Source of the DNA: UBA685 sp049890215
Lineage (GTDB): Bacteria; Pseudomonadota; Alphaproteobacteria; Puniceispirillales; Puniceispirillaceae
Length of the DNA: 64,000 nucleotides
Direction: 5' to 3'
Assembly (NCBI GenBank): GCA_049890215.1
Contig: JBMHBX010000031.1
Span: 13,482 to 77,481, forward strand
A program made the translations under genes and the position numbers. Each line of letters starts with the position of its first letter. Within the stretch, counting starts at the first letter, position 1. Under the pieces are notes generated by a model that saw nothing but the letters and a program-made list of their open reading frames with translations, did not search any database and was not told the origin of the DNA. Positions 17,160 to 25,982 of this stretch are shown piece after piece.

Positions 17160-18029
17160 TTATCGCGAAAGCGCTGTAATCAACGCCTCCAGATTATGTT
17201 CATACATAGCAAGATAACTTGTCGCCGGCCCGCCTCTGACTGACAAGGCATCAGAATAAAGACGCCCGCCAATCTCAATCCCTGTCTCGGAGGCAATTTG
17301 CGCAATCAGGCTGTCATTTGTGATATTTTCAACAAATAACGCCTTTGCTTTGACGCTCTGAAGATAATCAATTAACGCAGCTAATTCTCTGGCAGATGGT
17401 TCAGCGTCTGTATCTATCCCCACAGGCGCCAAAAATTGCATCCCATAGGCATCAGCCAAATAACCAAAAGCATCATGAGCCGTGACCACAACCTGTTCTT
17501 CTTGCCCCAGACGGGCAAGGGCGTCTTTCGCGTATTTATCAAGCGCCTGTAATCTGTCTTTATACGCAGCAGAACGTGCAAGATAGCCTTCTTTATTCTT
17601 GGCATCGTAACGCACCAATGCCTTGGTAATAGCCTCTATATATAACAACCCGTTTGATAAAGAATTCCAGGCATGAGGATCTATCTGCCCTTCTACCATC
17701 AAAGGCGTAACTGCCTCAGTCGCTGTGATAACCTCAGCCTTTGTGCCGGAATTTTCAATCAAATCAGCTATCCATGTCTCAAACCCAAGACCATTGATAA
17801 AGATCATGTCAGCTTGAGTCACCGAAACCGCATCAGACGCATTTGGCATATAAAGATGCGCATCTGCATCCGGGCCAACGATGGTGGTCACCTCAGCATC
17901 ATCACCTGCGATTTGGGTAACCATATCCCCCAAAATAGAAAAGCTGGCAACGATCTTCACCTTTGCCATAGCCTGTGATGAGATAGCGATCATCAAAGCT
18001 GATACAGCAATGCTCATATATGGTTTCAT
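17160..18029 (-). CDS. Metal ABC transporter substrate-binding protein (TroA/ZnuA family)
   Basis: A periplasmic cluster A-I solute-binding protein of 289 residues with an N-terminal signal peptide ending at SSQAMA. Metal-ligand blocks are DADAHLYMP (His), IDPHAW (His), VVTAHDAFGY (His) and a C-terminal acidic ligand region. The long His-rich loop common in zinc-specific ZnuA is absent. ATG 18029 is preceded by AGGAT at a suitable distance; an earlier in-frame ATG lies inside the permease gene. It is the last gene of an operon led by a cobalamin riboswitch, which points to cobalt as the transported metal (inference); Mn or Zn remain possible. Confidence 0.88.
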   Translation of the reverse strand: MKPYMSIAVSALMIAISSQAMAKVKIVASFSILGDMVTQIAGDDAEVTTIVGPDADAHLYMPNASDAVSVTQADMIFINGLGFETWIADLIENSGTKAEVITATEAVTPLMVEGQIDPHAWNSLSNGLLYIEAITKALVRYDAKNKEGYLARSAAYKDRLQALDKYAKDALARLGQEEQVVVTAHDAFGYLADAYGMQFLAPVGIDTDAEPSARELAALIDYLQSVKAKALFVENITNDSLIAQIASETGIEIGGRLYSDALSVRGGPATSYLAMYEHNLEALITALSR

Positions 18030-18051
18030 AATTAATCCTACTTCACTTACC

Positions 18052-18903
18052 TCATGATTGTTTTTTGGCCTGAAAAAGACCAAGGGGAGAGAGTATCAGA
18101 CTTGCGATAAACATGGCACCTGCAACCAATACAATGGCCGGTCCTGTTGGCACATCAGCCAGATAAAAAGACAGGACAAGGCCTGCCCAACAGCTGAGAA
18201 AAGCCAATAAGAAAGTCAGCACAAGATAACCTGTGATGGTTTTTACCCAATAACGCGCGGTGGTCGCAGGCAAAATCATCAAACCAACCGCCATCAATGT
18301 GCCAAGTGACTTAAAGGCCGCGATTAAATTTAAGACAAGCAAGAACATAAACCACTGAGACATAAGGCCCGGATATTTGAACTGGCTTTCAAAAAACAAA
18401 GGATCAATGGTGGCAACAATTAACGGGCGCAACAAGACAGCAAAACTTGCCAAAGTCACAGTCGCTGTTACCCCGATTAAGATAAGAGTCTCATCATCAA
18501 TGCCAAGTGTTGATCCAAATAAGAAGCTTTTTAACGGTATGGCTGACCCTGCCGCAGACAGAATAAAAATACCAAGTGCAAGAGATATCAAATAGAGCGA
18601 AGCAAGAGACGCATCTTCTTTAATCAGCGTGCGCCTTGCCAATAAGGAGGTCAAAAACGCCACAATCACGCCCGCTATCATGCCACCGATGATCATAGAT
18701 AAGACAGATAAGCCCCCCACCACAAAGGCAATCACAATACCAGGCACAATGGCATGCGCCATCGCCTCTCCTGCCAATGATAAGCGTCTTAACACCAAAA
18801 AGGCGCCAACCGGTGCGATAGATAAGCTCAACACAGATGTTGCGAGCAACGCACGCCTCATAAAGGCAAATTCAAGGAACGAAAAAGAGAGCATCTCTGT
18901 CAT
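18052..18903 (-). CDS. Metal ABC transporter permease (ZnuB/SitD family)
   Basis: A 283-residue inner-membrane protein of the ABC-3 family with eight or so hydrophobic segments. The conserved region LRRLSLAGEAMAHAIVPGIVIAF and the later LMAVGLMILPATTARYW are typical of zinc/manganese permeases. It overlaps the ATPase stop by four bases and precedes the binding-protein gene by 22 bases, so it belongs to the same riboswitch-led operon. Confidence 0.92.
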   Translation of the reverse strand: MTEMLSFSFLEFAFMRRALLATSVLSLSIAPVGAFLVLRRLSLAGEAMAHAIVPGIVIAFVVGGLSVLSMIIGGMIAGVIVAFLTSLLARRTLIKEDASLASLYLISLALGIFILSAAGSAIPLKSFLFGSTLGIDDETLILIGVTATVTLASFAVLLRPLIVATIDPLFFESQFKYPGLMSQWFMFLLVLNLIAAFKSLGTLMAVGLMILPATTARYWVKTITGYLVLTFLLAFLSCWAGLVLSFYLADVPTGPAIVLVAGAMFIASLILSPLGLFQAKKQS

Positions 18904-19637
18904 GACACCCGCTCCACATAGGCGCTAAGCCACTCAGCCTGCGTTTTTGACAGATACCCATAATCAATCAGAGTTTGTGGGCGCAGCACCAAAGGCGTCT
19001 CACCGAACAATGCCTGCCCACCTCCCACCAGCAGAACCTTGTCACACAGCCCTTTCACGACAGACAGATCATGCAAAACAATGAATAAGCCGCGCCCTTC
19101 AGCACGCCAGTTTTTAATAATCTCAATCAAATTAGATTGTGTCGACTGGTCAATCGCCGTGAAAGGCTCATCCAGCAGGATAAAAGGCGCATCCTGCACA
19201 ATCGCTCTTGCAAAAAAACAACGTTGTAATTGTCCGGAAGAACATTCAAATAACGGCCTGTCAGCCATATGTTCCAGATTGGTCTGCTCAAGCGCTTTTT
19301 GAACAAGCGCCTGTTTGGCAGAATCAATATGCGCCCAAAAGCCAAGCCCGTGCCAGGCGCCCATGGCAACCAAATCACGCACTCTTACCGGAAACTGCCC
19401 GTCAAATTGGGTGCGCTGGCCCAGATAAGCCCGTTTTGGCGGTGTCTCATCCTGCCATGAAATACTGCCAGATAAGGGCTCATGCAGGCCAAGCAGTGAT
19501 TTGATCAAAGTCGATTTTCCTGCCCCATTATGCCCTATCACAGCGCAAATCTCGCCTTGTTTGACGGAAAAAGACAGATTTTCAACCAATGGCGTTTGAC
19601 CATAGCCAATTGCCAGAGACTCACATGTTACGATCAT
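18900..19637 (-). CDS. Metal ABC transporter ATP-binding protein
   Basis: A 245-residue ABC ATPase with Walker A GHNGAGKST, a Q-loop region YLGQRTQFDGQFP, a variant signature CSSGQLQRCFF, Walker B FILLDEPFTAID and the H-loop IVLHD. Together with the next two genes it forms a complete TroBCD/ZnuABC-type importer. I use ATG 19637 (MIVTCESLAIGYG) because the domain starts there; no strong ribosome binding site is seen, so it may be coupled to the small gene that ends 26 bases earlier. Confidence 0.9.
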   Translation of the reverse strand: MIVTCESLAIGYGQTPLVENLSFSVKQGEICAVIGHNGAGKSTLIKSLLGLHEPLSGSISWQDETPPKRAYLGQRTQFDGQFPVRVRDLVAMGAWHGLGFWAHIDSAKQALVQKALEQTNLEHMADRPLFECSSGQLQRCFFARAIVQDAPFILLDEPFTAIDQSTQSNLIEIIKNWRAEGRGLFIVLHDLSVVKGLCDKVLLVGGGQALFGETPLVLRPQTLIDYGYLSKTQAEWLSAYVERVS

Positions 19638-19663
19638 GATGTTACTCGCGCGCAAGCTCGCCC

Positions 19664-19810
19664 TCAGGCGATGATAAATCCTATCGCTGACCACATAATA
19701 ATGGCCGCAAACGCAACAAATAACAGATTATGAAAGATACTGGTTGAGGTGATGTTCACCTCTGGGATAGACAGGCCGCGCTCTTTGCGCGCCGAAGATG
19801 AATAAGCCAT
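19664..19810 (-). CDS. 48-residue single-pass membrane protein under the cobalamin riboswitch
   Basis: A short gene reading MAYSSSARKERGLSIPEVN and onward into one C-terminal hydrophobic helix (about residues 26-48, LLFVAFAAIIMWSAIGFIIA). It has an excellent ribosome binding site (GGAG, six bases before ATG 19810) and is the first gene after the cobalamin riboswitch and 26 bases before the ABC ATPase. It does not look like CbtB (no C-terminal His-rich tail) or CbiN. Its position suggests an accessory subunit of the metal importer, like the small subunits CbiN or KdpF in other systems. The function is not known to me. Confidence 0.7.
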   Translation of the reverse strand: MAYSSSARKERGLSIPEVNITSTSIFHNLLFVAFAAIIMWSAIGFIIA

Positions 19811-19860
19811 CTGATACTCCATATGAGGACACCCGCCTCACACTAGGGTTTACATATCAT

Positions 19861-20060
19861 TGGCAGGTCTTCTGGCTTATGGTTATCGATGGTCTATCGC
19901 CTTCCCAGATATAAGCGCCCGATAATGGGCTTATTTTCCAGTGGCATGTGATAGATATCAACCATACACAGTTGCGGGTACAGCTCCAGATTTGAGTCCT
20001 GATGGATACATCTCACTGGATTCTCTATTATACTTTGGCCTTTGGCCTCCGTCACCAATA
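19861..20060 (-). promoter_or_regulatory. Cobalamin (B12) riboswitch
   Basis: Read on the minus strand, the region carries the conserved cobalamin aptamer elements in order: GAGAATCCAGTG, the B12 box GAGCTGTACCCGCAACTGTG (19967-19987), a loop segment CATGCCACTGG, and the 3' closing GCCAGAAGACCTGCC (19862-19876). The 200-base size is normal. Between the aptamer and the start at 19810 a small hairpin (TGAGG/CCTCA) ends just before the GGAG ribosome binding site, which suggests translational control. Known B12 riboswitches repress B12 synthesis or cobalt/B12 transport genes when adenosylcobalamin is abundant. Confidence 0.93.
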
Positions 20061-20143
20061 GCGATACTCTATCAATGGATAAGTGAGGCGTCAACCACTC
20101 AAAACACAAGGCTGTCATGCATTGCAAGCCCTTGGCTTGGCTA

Positions 20144-20494
20144 TCACTTTGCGCGCAATTCGTCTGCCGGATAACAAGCTTCAATCGCAGCGCTTGCAAT
20201 CACGCTGACAGTGCCATTTTCAGCATCCAGAACATTTTGACCACCATGCACCACACGCACAACGGCGCGACCACGCGGCAATTTGGCAGCCACCTCTTCA
20301 GCCTTCACCGCCTCAGGTTGCTGAACACCAATTGTGACATTCACCACCATCTTTTCATGGTCAAGACCAAGAGACTTGAACAAAACCAAAGAGCTGTGGC
20401 GTATCGCATCATCAACCGCCCGACACGCAGCCTTTGTATAATCTTCCCCATAGAGGTCAGTGCCCATACCCATTTCCAATATCAGACGCTTCAT
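20144..20494 (-). CDS. Lin0512-family protein, second copy
   Basis: A 116-residue protein beginning MKRLILEMGMGTDLYGEDYT, the typical Lin0512 (PF09585) start. It aligns by eye with the upstream neighbour across the whole length: both have the ExGMG start, a TKAACRAVDDAI/SDAARRAVENAL helix, an MVVNVTIGVQ/MIVDVEIAVQ strand and a C-terminal ASAAIE/AQAAII. The function of the family is unknown. The ATG lies in the neighbour's stop (ATGA), so the two are cotranslated, probably as a hetero-oligomer. The riboswitch lies downstream and serves the next operon. Confidence 0.85.
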   Translation of the reverse strand: MKRLILEMGMGTDLYGEDYTKAACRAVDDAIRHSSLVLFKSLGLDHEKMVVNVTIGVQQPEAVKAEEVAAKLPRGRAVVRVVHGGQNVLDAENGTVSVIASAAIEACYPADELRAK

Positions 20495-20868
20495 GACACG
20501 CCTCCTGCGGCAGGCAAATCAAATGAGACGATAATCGCAGCCTGTGCCATCACAGTCACCTGCGGCTCACCAGAGCTGTTTTTGGCAGCCGGCTTTGGGA
20601 TATCAAGGCCACCTTTGACAGCCTTGACAGTTACCTGACCATAAGGGAACACAGATTTCACAACCTCAGGATCAACCAATTCCGGCTTTTGCACGGCAAT
20701 TTCCACATCCACAATCATAGCCTCACGCGGCAAATCAAAGGCATCTGCCACTGTCAGGCTATTACGCCACAGGGCATTTTCCACTGCGCGTCTTGCGGCA
20801 TCACTGTAATTGGCGCGGCGCAAAGAGCTACCCATACCAAGCTCAAGCGCTATTCTCTTCTTCGGCAT
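20491..20868 (-). CDS. Lin0512-family protein, first copy
   Basis: A 125-residue paralogue of the following gene, starting MPKKRIALELGMGSSLRRANY. ATG 20868 has GGAGG seven bases upstream; the frame extends further but only through the tRNA gene. The pair-wise tandem, four-base overlapping arrangement suggests that the two proteins act together. It is 73 bases downstream of tRNA-Gly on the same strand and might be co-transcribed with it. No catalytic motif can be named. Confidence 0.85.
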   Translation of the reverse strand: MPKKRIALELGMGSSLRRANYSDAARRAVENALWRNSLTVADAFDLPREAMIVDVEIAVQKPELVDPEVVKSVFPYGQVTVKAVKGGLDIPKPAAKNSSGEPQVTVMAQAAIIVSFDLPAAGGVS

Positions 20869-20941
20869 GTAAGACCCTCCGCCGCAAATAAATTCAGATG
20901 AAGTAATAGTGGACAGGCAAGGCAAATTTGCCTCTGATATC

Positions 20942-21017
20942 TGGAGCGGGCGACGAGATTCGAACTCGCGACCCTCAGCTTGGGAAGCTGATGCTCTACC
21001 AACTGAGCTACACCCGC
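20942..21017 (-). tRNA. tRNA-Gly (CCC)
   Basis: The minus-strand sequence folds into a full cloverleaf: acceptor GCGGGTG/CGCCCGC, D-arm GCTC..GAGC, anticodon stem TCAGC/GCTGA with loop TTCCCAA giving anticodon CCC, variable GGGTC, and T-arm GCGAG-TTCGAAT-CTCGT (last pair G-T). The discriminator T and CCA are encoded. It reads GGG codons. No integrase or direct repeat is seen nearby. Confidence 0.97.
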
Positions 21018-21112
21018 AAAACAAAAACCATCCTGACTATACCACAGAAACCGAACAGATATAGTTTTTTATCACAAGCCATATCAAGACTGCGTGAAGG
21101 TTCAAAAAAAGC

Positions 21113-21139
21113 GCAAAAAAAGAGGCAGGTCCCCCTGCC
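21113..21139 (-). terminator. Terminator after the BMP-type ABC operon
   Basis: GGCAGG and CCTGCC arms (21124-21129, 21134-21139) with a four-base loop are followed on the minus strand by TC and a run of seven T (plus-strand A at 21115-21121). It lies 32 bases after the binding-protein stop. Confidence 0.88.
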
Positions 21140-21170
21140 CCTTTATCATATATTATCTTATGATAATGGA

Positions 21171-22280
21171 TTAGTTCGGGATATTTCCGGACACACCATC
21201 AACATAATAATTCATTGCCCACAGGCCGCCATCATCAAGCGCTTCACCATCTTTTAAGACAACATTCCCTTTATTGTCTTTCATCGGGCCTTTGAAGATG
21301 ACAAGTGAGCCATCAGCAATGCCGTCACGCGCAGCGGTTGCAGCAGCAGCCACATCAGCAGGCATATTTTTGAACTCAGTCAAAACAAGGAAGTCATCAC
21401 CAATACCCTTCCAGGTATTACCTGCCCAATGGTTTGGCCCCTCACCTGTGGTCCAGCTGCCATTCATAGCTTTTTCGATTTGCTCAATATAATAAGGGCC
21501 CCAGTTATTCACAGATGAGAATAGCTGTGCATTTGGTGCAAATTCATGCATGTCTGAAGACTGACCAAATCCTTTAACGCCTGCTTTTTCAGCTGTCTGC
21601 AACATAGCAGGGCTATCTGTATGTTGTGCCAGAATATCAGCACCTTCTGCGATAAGCACTTTTGCTGCATCAGATTCTTTCACCGGATCATACCAGCTAT
21701 TGACCCACACAACTGAAATTTCAGCATCTTTATTCACAGAGCGCAGACCTTGTGCAAAAGCGTTAATGCCCTGAATCACTTCCGGAATTGGGAAAGCGCC
21801 AAGATAACCAATTTTGTTTGATTTTGTCATCAAACCAGCGACCACACCCTGCACATAGCGACCTTCATAAAAGCGGATGTTACCAGTCGCCATATTCTCA
21901 GCACGCTTATAGCCGGTAATATGGTCAAATTTCACATTTGGAAATTCTTTCGACACTTTCAAAGTCGGGTCCATATAACCGAATGACGTTGTGAAAATCA
22001 TCTGATTGCCTTGCTTGGCAAGCTCACGAATAACACGCGCCGCATCTGGTCCTTCCGGCACATTTTCCACATAAGTGGTCTCGACCTTTTCACCAAAGCG
22101 GGCCTCAACAGCCTGGCGCCCCATCTCATGCGCATAGGTCCAGCCATGGTCACCTGGATTTGTAAGATACACAAAACCCACTTTCATCGCTTCTGCTGAT
22201 GCGCTTGCTGACATGCCAATGGCGGCAACGGCTGCCATCAGGCTTGTCGAAAGCCATCTTCCTAATGTGATTGATTTCAT
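21171..22280 (-). CDS. BMP-family ABC transporter substrate-binding protein
   Basis: A 369-residue periplasmic protein of the PnrA/BmpA (Med) family with a cleavable signal peptide (about 1-29, ending SASASAEA). Family blocks include KVGFVYLTNPGDHGWTYAHE and FTTSFGYMDPTLKVSKEFPN. Members typically bind purine nucleosides or related compounds. It is the last gene of an operon that runs ATPase, permease, permease, binding protein on the minus strand, and it is followed by a strong terminator. The precise ligand is not determined by sequence. Confidence 0.9.
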   Translation of the reverse strand: MKSITLGRWLSTSLMAAVAAIGMSASASAEAMKVGFVYLTNPGDHGWTYAHEMGRQAVEARFGEKVETTYVENVPEGPDAARVIRELAKQGNQMIFTTSFGYMDPTLKVSKEFPNVKFDHITGYKRAENMATGNIRFYEGRYVQGVVAGLMTKSNKIGYLGAFPIPEVIQGINAFAQGLRSVNKDAEISVVWVNSWYDPVKESDAAKVLIAEGADILAQHTDSPAMLQTAEKAGVKGFGQSSDMHEFAPNAQLFSSVNNWGPYYIEQIEKAMNGSWTTGEGPNHWAGNTWKGIGDDFLVLTEFKNMPADVAAAATAARDGIADGSLVIFKGPMKDNKGNVVLKDGEALDDGGLWAMNYYVDGVSGNIPN

Positions 22281-22303
22281 AATCGTCTCCTTTGTTTGTC
22301 AAT

Positions 22304-23212
22304 TTATCTGGTAGGATGGAAAATACGGCCTAAATGCGCCGGCGCTTTATGCAACACACCACCAGAGCGTGACATGCTGACAAGCACTATGATAGTCGCA
22401 AGATAGGGAAGCATTGATAAAAATTGCGGCTGAATTGTCCATCCGCGCGCCTGACCGGCAAGCTGCATGATGGTAATACCGCCAAATAAGATAGCGCCCA
22501 CGACCACACGCCATGGCTGCCATGACGCAAAGACGACAAGAGCAAGGGCAATCCAACCACGCCCGGCTGTCATGCCTTCTGCCCAATGAGGCGTCAGAAC
22601 AAGTGGTAAATAAGCGCCGGCAAGACCGGCCATAAGTCCGCCAAATAACACAGCGCCCCAGCGCACAAACAAAACATTATATCCAAGCGCATGCGCACTG
22701 TCATGATTAGCGCCGGTTGCGCGCACAATCAGGCCCCATCTGGTGCGCTTCAAAAAATACGCAACCCCTGCCACAATCACAATTGATAGATAAGCAAGTG
22801 CATCAAGCTGAAATGCCAGTCCCAAAAATGGAATATCTGACAGATAAGGCACATGCAAAGCAGGCAATCCATCAATCGCTTTGCCAACAAGAGGCGCACC
22901 GATCAGACCTGACAAACCTGTTCCGAAAATAGTAAGAGCCAGTCCAGTTGCCACCTGATTTGTGGCAAGACCAAGGGCAAATAAGCCAAAAACCGCAGCT
23001 GTCATCATACCGCCAAAAGCGCCTGCAATCATGCCCAAAGTCGCACTGCCTGATAAAATCGCAGCACCAAAGGCAGCTACAGCCCCCATCAGCATCATAC
23101 CTTCAACACCAAGATTCAGCACACCGCTTCTCTCGGCGACAAGCTCACCGGTGGCGGCCAATATAAGAGGCACAGACGTCAATAAGATGGTCAGTAATAG
23201 CTCTTCATACAT
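22304..23212 (-). CDS. ABC transporter permease (BMP-linked, second permease)
   Basis: A 302-residue integral membrane protein of the BPD_transp_2 family with the typical start LVAERSGVLNLGVEGMMLMGAV and later EGMTAGRGWIALALVVFASW. It pairs with the next gene upstream to form the membrane channel of the nucleoside-type importer. It starts 71 bases after that gene and ends 23 bases before the binding protein. Confidence 0.92.
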   Translation of the reverse strand: MYEELLLTILLTSVPLILAATGELVAERSGVLNLGVEGMMLMGAVAAFGAAILSGSATLGMIAGAFGGMMTAAVFGLFALGLATNQVATGLALTIFGTGLSGLIGAPLVGKAIDGLPALHVPYLSDIPFLGLAFQLDALAYLSIVIVAGVAYFLKRTRWGLIVRATGANHDSAHALGYNVLFVRWGAVLFGGLMAGLAGAYLPLVLTPHWAEGMTAGRGWIALALVVFASWQPWRVVVGAILFGGITIMQLAGQARGWTIQPQFLSMLPYLATIIVLVSMSRSGGVLHKAPAHLGRIFHPTR

Positions 23213-23283
23213 GGGTCTATGTGTATCGCATTTTGCAACAACGGGAAACTTCTTTTACACACCTTCACTTTTTTGCGCGCTTT

Positions 23284-24372
23284 TTAGGCATTGTCTTTCA
23301 TCGGGCGCACAAACGAAATCTTGTAATTTGTCCATGTCTCTCCGGCAAGCAACATAAATAACAACAGGCCTTTGAATAAACCTGTGACAACTTTGGGAAT
23401 GCCAAGCGCAATTTGCGCAGAATCACCACCAAGCTCTGCCAAAGCGACCACCAGACCTGCGATGATCACAGCCCCCGGATTAAGGCGCGCTAAAAATGCC
23501 ACAATGATAGCTGTAAACCCAAAGCCAAAAGAGATATTCGGTTGCAATTGACCAATATTGGCTGACACCTCAACTGCCCCGGCAAGACCGGCCAGTGCAC
23601 CTGATACCATCATCACCGCGATGGTCACAAAACCAGGCTTAAAGCCGGCAAATTTGGCGGCACGCGGCGCCTCTCCGAATAAGCGCACCTGATATCCTGC
23701 CAATGTATGACGCAAAATCAGACCGCCAATGATCGCAATCAGCAACGCAAAAGGCACCCCCCAATGAAGCTGACCAAGCCGCCCAATTCCCGGCAGGATA
23801 ACAGGCGGTATCAGGGCCGCATCTGCATAAAGAGGCGTAAGCGGAAATCCAAATGACATAGGATCACGCCATGGCCCCCGCACAAGCCAGTCAATCAGCA
23901 AACTTGCCACATAGGTTAGCATCAAAGAGACTAAAATCTCATTTGTGGAAAAGCGGACACGCAAAAACGCCGGTATTAGCGCCCAAAGCGCCCCTGCTGC
24001 CATCGCTGCAAGGGCCATAGGCACCAATATTGCATAGCTTGACGCCTCCGGATAAGACAGGGCAACCCAACCGGCACCCAACGCCCCTAAGACAAGCTGC
24101 CCTTCTGCCCCGATATTCCAGATATTGGCACGGTAACAGAACACAAGACCTGTCCCAATAATTATAAGAGGGCAGGCTTTTACAAATAAATCAGCTATCT
24201 GATCACCACGTGACAGAGGTGTCAGAAAAAACATAGATAATGCTTTGAGCGCATCATATCCCAAAAGCGCAAAAATAATGCCACCAAGAACGACCGTGAT
24301 CGCAATCGCAACCACAGGCGTGGCAAACCGCACCCAGGTTGGGATCATTGTGCGTTTTTCCAGCCTTATCAT
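23284..24372 (-). CDS. ABC transporter permease (BMP-linked, first permease)
   Basis: A 362-residue membrane protein of the same BPD_transp_2 superfamily, with the conserved CYRANIWNIGAEGQLVLGALG region that is typical of the longer YufP/NupB-like partner. Its start overlaps the ATPase stop (24369-24372), showing translational coupling. It is part of the four-gene BMP importer. Confidence 0.92.
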   Translation of the reverse strand: MIRLEKRTMIPTWVRFATPVVAIAITVVLGGIIFALLGYDALKALSMFFLTPLSRGDQIADLFVKACPLIIIGTGLVFCYRANIWNIGAEGQLVLGALGAGWVALSYPEASSYAILVPMALAAMAAGALWALIPAFLRVRFSTNEILVSLMLTYVASLLIDWLVRGPWRDPMSFGFPLTPLYADAALIPPVILPGIGRLGQLHWGVPFALLIAIIGGLILRHTLAGYQVRLFGEAPRAAKFAGFKPGFVTIAVMMVSGALAGLAGAVEVSANIGQLQPNISFGFGFTAIIVAFLARLNPGAVIIAGLVVALAELGGDSAQIALGIPKVVTGLFKGLLLFMLLAGETWTNYKISFVRPMKDNA

Positions 24373-25943
24373 AATCTGCTACCTGCCCCGTTTTTTGCGG
24401 TCTTTTTGCTCTTAGCGCCTTTGGCATGATTGCCCAATTGCTCTCCGCCCATCAAAAGACCAACTGATTCTGGCGTCATCTCCCCTGCCTCATAAGCTTG
24501 TGACAACCGCCCGCCATGCAGAACAGCGATATGGCTTGAGATCGCAAAAATCTCTTCTAAATCTTGAGAAATCAGCAAAATCGCAGACCCTTTTTGCGCC
24601 AGCGCTAGCAAAGCGGTTCTGATAAGCTGGGCTGCGCCAATATCCACCCCCCATGTTGGCTGGCTGACAATCAGCACCTTTGGCTGTTTTTGAATTTCGC
24701 GACCAACCACAAATTTTTGCAAATTGCCACCAGACAAAGCAGAGGCAAGCGGATCTGCCTCAGGAGTACGCACATCAAAATCAGATATGATCATTTGCGT
24801 TTGTGCTTGCACAGACTGATGCCTGACAAGGCCTGTCACTACCATCTCACCTGACGAATGAGACGTCATCAGCGTATTTTCAGATAAACGCATCGCCGGC
24901 ACTGCGGCATGACCATTGCGATCTTCAGGAATAAAGCCAACCCCTTTTTGCCGTCTTGTCTCTGGCATATGGCTGCGCAAATCCTCTCCCATGACAGACA
25001 TCTTTGCGATTTGATGTCTGTCACGCCATTCCCCTGTCAGGGCGCCCATTAACTCATCCTGACCATTACCAGATATGCCTGCAATGCCCAGAATCTGACC
25101 TTCATAAAGGGAAAAGCCAACATCCGATAAGGTCACATCAAATGGCCCCTGTGCAGGGCGATTTAATCCTGCAACCTCAAATAAGGCCTTTGTGCCGATT
25201 TGTGATGATTGCCTTTTAATATCTGAAATAGCACTTCCCACCATTAATTCGGCAATGGCTTTTTTCGATTTGGACTTGCTGTTGAGGGTATCAATCTTCA
25301 GGCCGCCGCGCAAAATCGTGGCTTTCTGGCACAACGCTTTAATCTCATCTAATTTGTGAGAGATAAATAAAATCGCACAGCCCTCATCAGCAAGCTTGCG
25401 GATAACGGTAAATAGCTGCTGTGTCTCTTGCGGCGTCAAAACAGATGTTGGCTCATCCATTATCAATAATTTGGGGCTTTGCAAAAGACAGCGCAATATC
25501 TCAACACGCTGCTGCTCACCAACTGACAAATCAGCAACTAATTTATCAGCGGCAATCGGAATACCATAAGACGCAGATAAGCTTTCGATTCTGGCAGATA
25601 AGCTTTCAAGAGACTCGCCTGCTTCCATCGCAAGCTGAATATTTTCAGCAACTGACAAAGCCTCAAATTGCGAAAAATGCTGAAACACCATGCCAATGCC
25701 CATTTGGCGGGCCGCTTGCGGGCCTTGAATGGTGACAGGCTTGCCCTCAAACAAAAACTGGCCCTCATCAGGCTGCAGGACACCATAGACCATTTTGACA
25801 AAGGTCGATTTGCCGGCGCCATTTTCACCTAAGAGTGCGTGAATTTCGCCTGCATGAATGGCAAAATCCACTTGCCGATTGGCAGTAAAATCGCCAAATC
25901 TTTTGGTAATGGCCCGTGCCTCAAATAAGGGAGTCGCGCTCAT
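24369..25943 (-). CDS. ABC transporter ATPase with two ABC domains (BMP-linked)
   Basis: A 524-residue tandem ATPase of the sugar/nucleoside COG3845 type. The first domain has Walker A GENGAGKST (about 38-46), signature LSVGEQQRVEIL and Walker B LLIMDEPTS; the second has the GISGNGQDELMGAL loop and signature LSGGNLQKFVVGRE. As is usual in this family, the second site is degenerate. It is the first gene of the importer operon. Confidence 0.93.
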   Translation of the reverse strand: MSATPLFEARAITKRFGDFTANRQVDFAIHAGEIHALLGENGAGKSTFVKMVYGVLQPDEGQFLFEGKPVTIQGPQAARQMGIGMVFQHFSQFEALSVAENIQLAMEAGESLESLSARIESLSASYGIPIAADKLVADLSVGEQQRVEILRCLLQSPKLLIMDEPTSVLTPQETQQLFTVIRKLADEGCAILFISHKLDEIKALCQKATILRGGLKIDTLNSKSKSKKAIAELMVGSAISDIKRQSSQIGTKALFEVAGLNRPAQGPFDVTLSDVGFSLYEGQILGIAGISGNGQDELMGALTGEWRDRHQIAKMSVMGEDLRSHMPETRRQKGVGFIPEDRNGHAAVPAMRLSENTLMTSHSSGEMVVTGLVRHQSVQAQTQMIISDFDVRTPEADPLASALSGGNLQKFVVGREIQKQPKVLIVSQPTWGVDIGAAQLIRTALLALAQKGSAILLISQDLEEIFAISSHIAVLHGGRLSQAYEAGEMTPESVGLLMGGEQLGNHAKGAKSKKTAKNGAGSRL

Positions 25944-25982
25944 CTATCCTCAATTATCCCCGCCCAATCTTGTCCCTTTGTT

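Noticed and set aside
17160..19637. Calling the importer a zinc transporter (znuABC)
   Set aside because: The His-rich loop of ZnuA is absent, no Zur-like site is seen, and the riboswitch points to cobalt; I keep only the family name.
19894..20199. A 101-codon minus-strand frame upstream of the metal importer
   Set aside because: It is exactly the B12 riboswitch RNA read as protein; the aptamer elements explain the conservation.
20942..21017. tRNA-Gly as an integration site for a mobile island
   Set aside because: No integrase, no duplicated tRNA end and no change in gene style nearby.
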